Positions 10,369-19,514 of a stretch of 64,000 nt of DNA are shown piece by piece. How positions within the stretch are numbered: the stretch's first letter is position 1; the number at the start of each line of letters is the position of its first letter. The notes below the pieces were generated by a model. It was not told where the DNA came from. It made no database searches and was given only the letters and a program-made list of their open reading frames with translations. Source of the stretch: Akanthomyces muscarius (taxonomy: Eukaryota > Ascomycota > Sordariomycetes > Hypocreales > Cordycipitaceae); NCBI RefSeq assembly GCF_028009165.1, contig NC_079243.1, positions 3,038,001 to 3,102,000 of the forward strand, read 5' to 3'. Both the position numbers and the translations under genes were made by a program.

Positions 10369-12392
10369 ATGAAGGCGAAAGAGCCCCTTGGTGTTAACGA
10401 GCTAGGCCAAGACAAGGCCCTGTTGCAGGACCACGACCACGACAGAGATATTTCTGAAGAAGTGTCGTTTTTGGCAGATGGCAGAAAAGGTTCAGTTCTA
10501 GGGCGGCGCTCTAGAAGCTGGGCGTGCATTTGCCTGGTCGCAGCTTTCATTGCTGCGCTCGTCCTTGGCGCTGTGGTATGGCGCTATGCAGCGCCGCTCC
10601 AGCAGAACGCCTCACAGTCTCAACAGTCTCAACAGCCTCAACTGGCCATTGACCTGCACCCAGAAGAGCACAGTGTACGACCATCTACTACATTGACATT
10701 TCACTGGGATATTACGAGCGGCTACTTGTCGCCTGACGGGACGCGAAAAAGAATACATCTCGTGAACGGTACGTTGCAAGTGTCTCAATTCCAATCGCAT
10801 GCCGTCTGACTCTACTACAGGGGAGTTTCCTGGACCGGTCATTGAGGCGCGCTCTGGTGACCGTATCATTGTTCATGTTACCAACAGTTTGGGGGACAAT
10901 GAAGGCCTCTCTCTGCATTGGCATGGACTGCAGCTGCGCGGCCACAACAGAATGGACGGTGCGGTCGGCATCACGCAGTGTCCCATACCTGCGGGCCAAA
11001 AGTTCATATATGACTTTCAGATTGGCGATGATGAGCACGGTACATTTTGGTGGCATAGCCATGCCCAATTTCAGCGAGCAGATGGCTTATACGGCGGACT
11101 AGTCGTTCACAAACCCACCACTAAGACGGCCGCGCGGAAAGAGAGGGAAGCACTGTTGCTGGTGGGCGACTGGTTCCATTCCCAGCAAGAAGATGTCTTT
11201 GCACACTACGACACCGCCCTCAGCTATGGCAAGGAGCCTATTCTGGATGGCGTCTTGGTCAATGGACAGGGACAGCACCATTGCCGACCAGACGATGACA
11301 ATCCATGTTCTGACGGCGGGCCGGCAGATTTGCGGCCCATTCTTCGGTCTGCAGAGACCACAAGGCTACGGATTGTCAACACGGGAACTGTCGCCGGATT
11401 GAGCTTTGCAATGGAGGACGCAACCTTGCAAGTCATCGAGGTCGATGGAGGCTGTCCGGTGGAAACCTCTCCACAGAGATCGCTTGGCATCTTGTATCCT
11501 GGGGAAAGAATCGACGTGGTGCTGGATTGGACCCCGGCGGACTTCAGAAAAAATCTCTATTTACAAATACAAGTCGATGAAGAGTAAGAAGGCCGAACTG
11601 CGACCGAGGGAAATTACGCTAACTTTTTCTTCTAGAAATTTCGTGGCATGGCAGAAGAAACTGGATTTAAACTATGCATTTCTTGCTCTTCCGGAGAGTG
11701 GCAACTCTTCTGATAGACCCGTCCTAGCAAAAGATCTTTTTCAGATTGCGAGTACCACACATCTGCAACTCTCTAATATCAAGTCTTCCACGATTGAGAG
11801 CAACTTCTCCCAAGAAGACGAGACACAAACCGTGCTGTTCTTTGTCAAAACGCAGCTCCTCAATCAATACCAGAGACGGCCGCTGGGATATATCAACTCC
11901 ACATTCTGGAGGCCTCAAGATACGCCTCTGCTGGCGCTCAACCGGTCTTCATGGGACGAGCACCAGAATTTCCCCTTTGTCGGCACATCCACAGGCCCGA
12001 AGCGCGTTGGCCTCATCATCAACAACCACGATGACGGCGCACATGCTTTCCATCTCCATGGCCACAATTTCTACGTCCTGTCGTCCTTTCAAGCGACGGA
12101 TAGATACGATGTGCCTGGCAGCTACAACCCGTACCGCCCGAACGAGGGCCCGCTGCGCGGGTGGGTGAATTACAAGAACCCGTTGCGTAAGGATACAGTG
12201 GTCGTGCCAAGCATGGGCTACGTTTGGGTTACATTCATGGCAGATAACCCGGGATTGTGGCTGCTCCATTGTCATATGATGGTGCATCAGGCGGCGGGCA
12301 TGGCTGCAGGATTCCATGTGGGCACGGAGGATGATCATGAGCATGTCCAGGGGCAGGAGACTGCTGCCTTGCGGCTGTGCAATTCTAAATAA
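10369..12392 (+). CDS. Multicopper oxidase with N-terminal membrane anchor
   Basis: Three exons, 10369-10768, 10821-11583 and 11636-12392, join in frame (639 aa). All four copper-binding segments are present: HWHG (residues 166-169), WWHSHAQFQ, HAFHLHGHNF and HCHMMVHQAAGM, so trinuclear and type 1 copper sites look complete. The axial position of the last motif is Met. A cytosolic tail of about 50 residues precedes a single membrane segment at about residues 51-71, which gives a type II signal anchor with the oxidase domain outside. Fet3-type ferroxidases are instead anchored at the C-terminus. Family members oxidise phenols, Fe2+ or pigment precursors; the substrate cannot be told from sequence. 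A Gln/Ser-rich stalk follows the anchor. Confidence 0.92.
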
Positions 12393-13035
12393 TCATGTAT
12401 TGATAATAGTTACACAAGACTATTATTGATGTGCCGGTACTATGGAGTGCAAATGTAATGTATTATGCCAGGCTGCAGAAACCGGACCTCTCTAGAGCGC
12501 GCCGCCCCGCAGTCAGGATCTCACAAGAACTCTGCCCTGTAATTTTTCTGTTTCAATGCACTGTTACTTCAAGATGTATCGTATTCCCACGTTCTCTTGC
12601 TCGGTGCGCGCTCCCGACTTCCTTCCTCATCCAGCGTAGTTTGCCTCTTTCGCAGGAGGAGTTTGCCGATCCCTCCAGCCGCTGCGGGACCGCGCATTCG
12701 CAAGCAGCGGCAGCGTAATCCTGTATCTGCAGCTGTTTATTCGTGCATATCTTCGTGGCATACAGCTCCCTCGGTAAGCCAAAATCAACTGGTCAGGATT
12801 CGTTTACCGCGCCCGCTCATCACGCATCGGGTTACTCCCGAGCTACAACTCAGGCTCGCATCGAGCACGCTGCTAGCCAGTCACACGATAAGCAACGACC
12901 CAAAATGGAAAGTCCGCTTCCTGCGCGAGGCGAATCACTGAATCAGTTTATAAGATCATGTGTGGGCAATGCGCTCGTCCTGCTTGCGGCTGGGGCTTTT
13001 GTGAAAGGCCGTCCAGATACATTCTGCACGTCAAG
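12393..13035. other. Gene-free stretch upstream of modular secreted-protein gene
   Basis: A 643-base stretch with 3' flank of the oxidase gene and the promoter of the gene at 13036. An open frame continues upstream of the ATG at 13036 but lacks a signal peptide, so it is taken as leader sequence. Confidence 0.5.
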
Positions 13036-14577
13036 ATGGTCAACACAATGCGTGGCATCCTTGTTTTGGGTTCGCTGTTCTTTGCACCTGTGCTGGCAGG
13101 TAACTGCAGTAAAGGACTGAGTTATTGCGGTACTGCCTTGATATCAAGGGGTGAGTCGCGATATATCTTTTTTGCCCGCGAGCGTATCGATTTCAGGAAG
13201 CTAATCGAAATGCAGGTTACGACCAGCAACGCCTTGTGGATGCCCTTGAGAAAACAGGCCAAGCCGGATACTCTGGCATCATCAGCGACTCAGTTTATCA
13301 CTGTGATGATGATTCAGGCAGCATATCGTTTGTGACGACTTGTGACGTTTGCAAGGACGGTGGCGCAGGGAATGACGATACTTGCGACACTAGCAAGAGA
13401 ACCAACTGTGATGCAAGATTCACGTACTGCGGATCTGCCCTGGCTTCGCGCAGTAAGTTCTGAATTATAGCATATCGGCAGCACAAGTCGAAACAGCAGT
13501 TATTGATTTTCCACGTAGCGGGGTACTCGCCACAAGTCGAATCAGCCCTTCGACAAGCCAGCCAGCCGACTACATCCGACTTTATCAGCAAGTCCCTGTT
13601 CAAATGCAAAGGGGATGCCAGCGGTACCGTTGAGTTTCTGAGCTATTGCGGTACCTGCGCCGATGGAGGCGCCGGCAAATCAGACTCCTGCGCCAACAAC
13701 TCGGGAGACAACTGCAGCTCAGGCATTGCCTACTGCGGCTTCAACCTGCTCAACAAAGGTGAGTAAAGAGAAACTTGGTTTGAGATGGTTTCTAACGCGC
13801 AAATCACCTTTCAGGCGGTTACCACGACAGACTATCCAATGCACTTCAGGGCGCCTTTCCCGACTCTGCAGAGCGGGATCGGAACCTGGGCAAGTCCCTC
13901 TTCATGTGCACCGGCAACGGCGACGTGACGGCGCTGTCCACCTGCAACTGTCTGGACGGCGGCGCGGGCCGCTCCGATTACTGCGCCTCTCCCAGCTGCA
14001 AAAAGGGCGTCAATTACTGCGGGATAGCTTTGATGAAGAACAGAGGCAAGTCTTTTATCTATTGCAGCGCATGTCGCTTCTTTGCTGCAAAACTGCGTCA
14101 TGCTAACGCTGCTGGCACCAGGAGCTCAGCGCTCTACCCTCGCTGATGCGCTGTCGGCCGCCGGCCAGCCTACGGACAATGCGCATGTCGAGAATTCCGT
14201 CTTTACCTGCGAGATCGACAGGCAGGCCAACAAGGTCAAGTTTCTGAGCTTTTGCGGCAGCGACGCCGCGCAGTGCATCGACGGCGGTGCCGCCAGCGAC
14301 CACTGCGAGCCCAAGAAGTGCAGAATCGGCATTGACTACTGCGGAAAGACGCTTCTAGCCAAAGGCAAGTCCAACGCCTGAGCTTTACGGCAAAATACAG
14401 TTATTGATGCGTTAGGATGCAGACTCTAGTTATTCGTCGATTATTGGAGACGGACAGCTTAAGTCCTTGTACAGGTGCAACGGCGCCGTGGACGGTGGTG
14501 TCGAGTTCATCAGAGATTGCGCGCAGGATCACGACTGCATTGATGGTGGGAAATTCTCAGACTATTGCACAAGCTAG
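13036..14577 (+). CDS. Secreted Cys-rich protein built of five exon-encoded repeat modules
   Basis: Six exons join in frame: 13036-13150, 13216-13452, 13519-13758, 13815-14045, 14122-14364 and 14423-14577 (406 aa). A signal peptide ends near APVLAG. The mature protein repeats a module of about 77-81 residues: CxxGxxYCGxALxxxG, then an amphipathic stretch, SLFxC, and CxDGGAGxSDxC. Every intron falls at the same place, after the YCG half-motif, and in phase 1, so each exon is one repeat unit. Introns 4 and 5 have GC donors (GCAAGTCT and GCAAGTCC); the rest are GT-AG. The last exon has a shortened front part and ends after the DGG half. Similar repeats occur in other fungal secreted proteins of unknown function. 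Alternative start: the ATG at 13048. Confidence 0.85.
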
Positions 14578-16531
14578 ATGCAGATGACGAGAGTGTCTGT
14601 CGGGGCATATGATTCATCACTTTATTCGACAATGGACCAGGTGCACAGTATACTCACCACTAACAGCAATGTAGCTTAGCTATATCTGATGCAAGCCAGC
14701 TATGATACTCCATAGCAGGGTAGTGATGATATTCCTTGTTTTCATTTTTGGACTAATGATGCACATTAATCTTTCATGTATTGGTCACGAGAGACCTTTC
14801 CGAGCGACGTGCCGCGGACGATTCGTCAGCGGCGACAGGACCGGGAGCAACAGATGCAGCCAAGCATAACACAGTTCAATAATCTCGCTATAGCCCTGGC
14901 ATTATCACGGCGGGTCATTGACGAGACTACCTATACGCCACGCACTATACATTTTCTACAACTGAGGCGGGCGACCGACCGAGGTAGTTTACCTGTTCGC
15001 GCCATCATTTCTGACATCTGACGGCGAATCCCAAATGATTAGTTCTTTAGTAGTGAAACGCGCCAGTCAAGTCCCAACTTGATGTCGTCCACTCACTCAA
15101 GCTGCTCGGCCCGATCCTCCCAAAAGTAGCACCAGCTGCCATCGATCCTCCTCTTTGACCCCGCGTTTTAGCTCCAAGAACCTGTGGTCAGCGCGGTCCG
15201 GCGCACATCATCTCTCGTCACTTCTCCACACCGACTATCAAGTGGTTGCAGATTCGCACCATTTTGGCAGGTGGTAGCCAGCTAGCCGATGCAACAAGAC
15301 GATTGCTTTTAGGGACCGGCCAGTATCATGTGCCGCATTCCGGACGCACGATTAGAGGCTTTCCTGGTTCAAGGGAGCAAAAGCCCCCGCTTCTTACAAT
15401 TGGCGCTCGGGGTTCCTTGAAATAGATTAAAACAAGAAGCAAAATCTTGGCGCATCAATTCGATATTACGGATTATTGAAGCATGTTCAAGTATGCGATG
15501 AAACGCTGCGGACTGTCGCCCCCGGGACTTGCAGGCGAATCAATACCCGCACGGGCTAAGACGGGAAGCCCAGGACGACAGGCCGGGGAAATCCGTCCAC
15601 AGTCCGTGTGATATATGTGCCTGTATCGTCGTACGGTCGCTCTCAATTCCGTCGATCATCTGCAGATCGTGTGTAAAATTTTGTGCGCTCTTGCCCGCCA
15701 TTTTGAAGGGTCCCTGACAGCTACCCCTTCATCAGCGCCCATGTGTGCCGATCTCTGAGAGCTTACAGGCTCACGACAAAGTCGACGCAGGAACTCACTT
15801 GTTCCCCATAAACGAGCCCGGAGGAATAGCCTAAATAGAAAGAGATGCTAGGCACCGCCGCCAAGACACAATGTCGTGTCGCATCACGTTTACAATAAAG
15901 AAGCCAATGAGGCAGCCCATTGGTGGTGTTTTTGCTCCTTTGTGCTTTGTTCCGGCCTCATTCTCTACGTCGCAGAGCTAGTTATACCGGACTATCGGCA
16001 CTTGCTTCCCATTTCAGACGTGCATGCAACGAAACCCGAAGTGTCGAGCGACTCCCATATCCAGAGAGTCGCATCGTGCCATTCTCGTCCGTGCCGTGAT
16101 GCTGCTAGCCATGGGTCCGGGTCAACACTGAGAGTGCGTAGAGTAACTTCGTCTCATTAATGCCGGCCCTGTCAGACGGGAAGATCATTGCCATCAACGC
16201 TCAAAACGTCCGGTGTTCAGAGAGGTCTGCCGTTCTGAGCTCCAGTTGGCAGCACATGGTCAGTTGCGGAGGATGAGACGACGCAGAAATAGCTTTGCCA
16301 GGGTTGCACAAGCGGTGGGGAAGAGGACGGCGAGATGCGCTCCTCGTGGGAAAGCATCGAGGATTCGCCGAGAAGTCAAGACGGAGAGCCGTTGAGAGAC
16401 GTCCATCGACTATAAAAGTCGATATATGTCCCTTTCCAAAGTTCAAGTTGACTCTTCATCAGACCATCATCCTCAACAACTCTCTTCTTCTCATCACTTC
16501 ACTCTCAAACCAACACTCTTCATCCGCCAAC
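14578..16531. other. Gene-free 2-kb stretch before small secreted-protein gene
   Basis: No frame in these 1954 bases looks like a gene: the short open frames lack family features and plausible starts. The right end holds the TATA box and pyrimidine/CA-rich leader of the gene at 16532. No repeat or RNA gene was recognised. Confidence 0.5.
16411..16418 (+). promoter_or_regulatory. TATA box of small secreted-protein gene
   Basis: The sequence TATAAAAG lies 121 bp before the ATG at 16532. It is followed by a CA/CT-rich leader, which is common in strongly expressed fungal genes for small secreted proteins. Confidence 0.6.
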
Positions 16532-16951
16532 ATGCTCGCCGCCACCATCCTGGCCATCATCTCCGGCGCTGCTGCCCTCAACGTCCGCGCCGAGTGCCCT
16601 ACCTCCTCCGGCTCTGCTTGCGGTGTCGTCCAAGTCCTCGGCAACACCGTCAACTACCCCAAGTGCGACTGCAAGACCTACTGCTCTGGTCCCGTCTCCG
16701 TCGCTGGCATCTCTGCCACTGTCGTAAGTATATCTGAGCCCCGAGAAGTGAAGGATGCAAGTACTGACAATTGTCTTCTCAACAGAGCATCGGCGTAAGT
16801 CCAATACCTACAATTCAGCGATAAATGTGTGCCGTTTTGGAATCATTTTGCTAACCACGTACCTCTCTTACTTTTCCTCCGCCATAGAAATGTGTAAGTT
16901 TCAGTCTCCCAAAATACAAAGGAGCGCAGCTGACCACATCACCAGGCTTAA
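16532..16951 (+). CDS. Small secreted Cys-rich protein with predicted micro-exons
   Basis: The first exon (16532-16723) encodes a signal peptide (MLAATILAIISGAAALNVRA) and a mature part with five Cys. Splice signals then suggest a 9-nt exon at 16786-16794 (AGCATCGGC), a 6-nt exon at 16888-16893 (AAATGT) and a final GCT TAA at 16946-16951, for a total of 70 aa ending SIGKCA. All three introns start GTAAGT, have CTGAC or CTAAC branch sites, and end in AG. The model brings the Cys count to six, an even number suited to three disulfides. A simpler alternative keeps only intron 1 and ends nine codons later at 16816-16818, with five Cys. Function unknown; effector-like or hydrophobic surface roles are speculation. 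Confidence 0.65.
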
Positions 16952-19514
16952 CTTACTCATTGCTGAGTATAGTCTGAGCCACACGACTCTCAGCCAGGCT
17001 GTACACGAGTGAAAGTGTCATAGCGACGTTTGTGGCGCGCCTAGGCGTTGGCTGCCTCAGACATATTGGCATGTTCTGTACATGGCATGTGTAAATAAAC
17101 AAGTAAAATAAGAACAGAAATTTTGGAGTAATTCGTCAGGTGCATAGCACCATGTGCCGTGATTGACAGCAAGATTCTTGGTCGTTTAGGTTGAGAAGAT
17201 GTCGGCAGTGGTCAGCTCCATTCAGCTCGCTTTTTGAGCCAATCATGGGAGGGATGCGCCCCCTGCTGTCGTAACCTGCATGAAAGGGGTAGAAGCAATA
17301 AGCCACATGGAAGGCGTATCGCTTGAGGCTTGGAATCCCCGCACATGCTATTGCTGTGCGTCATGGGGGGAAAGGGCGGGAAGGTGTGCTTCCCGCAAGG
17401 ACACACTTGTGTGCGTTGCCACGTATGTAGCCGAAGTGCGGTCTCGCCCGGTCCGAGACCAGAGCAAAGCTTCGAGCAAAGGGTAAAAAGGAAAATAGAG
17501 GCATTCCAGCCGACGGCTTGCGCCTACTACATGTGGTCAAGTGCTTAGACTTAGCTAGACGAACCCTGGGTCGCAGCAGGACGCGACTTTGAGGGCAGCC
17601 CGGTCAGGGAGGAGCGGCACGAGGTCGATGATGCCAAATCAGCCTCATGTTGTCCCAGGTGAGCCGGCGCGAGGGAGTGTTACTCGCCGTGCAGCGGTCC
17701 GCGGATGTGGAAAAAAGGTACCGGTCCGGCAGACGGGGACGCGAACTCCTGCGCTGAAAGGAGTTCCCCATTGGAGCGTCGGATATCCGGTCAACAGGGG
17801 ACAGGCAATGTGTAAAAAAGGCGGGAAGCGGGCGGGTCGGCCTAGTTGGTGGCCATCGTGTCATGGTCCAGCACCGCGTGTCGCTGCATGGAGATGAGCC
17901 CAGTACCTAAATTTGACAAGGCAGACTCGGCAGGGGAATTCGTAGACTTGGCTCGTGTTCGCATTGCGAGGATGTATGAATACGCCTCATCTGCCTTCGA
18001 TGAACAAAGCTTGTGTCCCCTTGCAGACCGCCGATTCGCACCTGACTGAGTCTGAAGCCAAGTTTTAGACTCATCGCCAAGCGACACCGTAAGGGGCCAT
18101 AAAGAAGCACTTTTTTGGCCCCCAACCGCGGCCAGCGAGGCTTGCGCTTGCCGAGCAGGGATAAGATCTAGACCAATGGGCGGTGACCCCTCGCGGCCGG
18201 GACGACAAGGGTGTGTGGAGTGTCTGTCACAATTGTGTGAAATATAACTTCGGCCCTCGCCCCCCTCCCCCAAAGCCTGCCTGTTACCCAGCGACAACCT
18301 GATTTATGCTGCAAAACAGCAGACCAAAGCAGGAAACCCGACCACCCCACCCTCTGTCACAATAGTGGCCTTGAGGTTCTACTGCTGCGAGTTCCCCCCT
18401 CGTGCAGGGGGTTCGGACAAGACCGACGACACAGCTGTGCGGTAGCAGCGCGCATTCTCATTTGGCCTCCCGTTCCCAGGGCCGTATCAGCCGACAACAC
18501 GACCAGAGGTGCATATTCCATTCGTTTAGACAACGTGCCTGGGCTAAGAGCTCCAAATTTTAGACTCTGGCGCTTCCTCTATTGGAGCGCTTCGGTATTT
18601 TCAGCTCCCCCTTCTAGACCCTGCGTTTTCCTTAGTGATGCGTAGTGGTGCGGAAGAGGTGAAGAGTGTCTCGAGTTCAATGCAGGTTTGACGGTATCAC
18701 CCCCCTCCCCCCCCGCAATTGAGGCAGTGCACTTGAAGCGGCCGTTCGATGAGAAACTCACCAGTCTGTGTCATAGGACAGCGCGAGCCAATGAGGGTAA
18801 CTCGTAGACCATCCATCATCGCCGGAATTTGCTTGTACTGTGAAGAAAATCGCCGTTGTTGAGGCACAAGTAAAATGTTTGGAAATCTTGATAATTCTCG
18901 GCGCTTGATTCTGTATTAGAGGCCGGCCCTTGGTCGGATTCCATGGATTATTTATACTTCAACCAGGCTGCAACGGGCGCAATGTGGGATACTGGTGGAT
19001 CGCTAGGCAAGACCTCATGCGAGGCTACAAGGCTGCGGAGAAGCTAGCCGTTACGGCCAATGAAGAGAACATGTTACAAGTTCACAAGGACTGATGGATA
19101 TCCGCAAGGTGTATCTAGCGGCAGGCCTCCCCTGTCACCATCCGGCATGCATACCTTCGAGACGTTATCCGGAAACGTACTAAACTGATGGAAAGCTAAC
19201 TAAGCGGAAAGAATGGTCAGTGACGCTGGCGCAAGGCTGCATCCCACCCCAATGTACATATGGCATGGCGCTTTCTTGTCCCACCTTCTGGCACGTCCTG
19301 GCTGGACTTCACAAATGTGATCTACCCCAGTACAAATAGGTTCGAACGGACGCCTTATTTAGTTGCCTGCTCCCTGGCCCTCTTTGAATAGTTGAAGAGA
19401 TGGTTTGCAGTGGATGAATCCATTGCGAGACTATGTATTATATTATCTTAATCATTCTTCATCTTGCCTTGATTGCAAGTCTTCTTACATTTCTTTCCAC
19501 CACCCAGGGTTATC
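16952..19514. other. Gene-free 2.6-kb stretch upstream of HET/zinc-finger gene
   Basis: No supported gene. It contains short C-rich runs (for example 18700-18714) and many short chance frames. The minus-strand frame at 17842-18297 has neither a recognisable family nor typical composition. The right end is the promoter and leader of the gene at 19515. Confidence 0.5.

Noticed and set aside
17842..18297. 151-codon minus-strand frame
   Set aside because: No motif, no signal peptide and no splice context; treated as chance.
19336..19352. GGTTCGAA word like a tRNA B-box
   Set aside because: The following bases do not complete a T-arm and no A-box or cloverleaf is present upstream.
19473..19514. 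14-codon N-terminal extension of the HET/zinc-finger gene
   Set aside because: The extension starts at TTG, not ATG; the ATG at 19515 fits the family's usual start.
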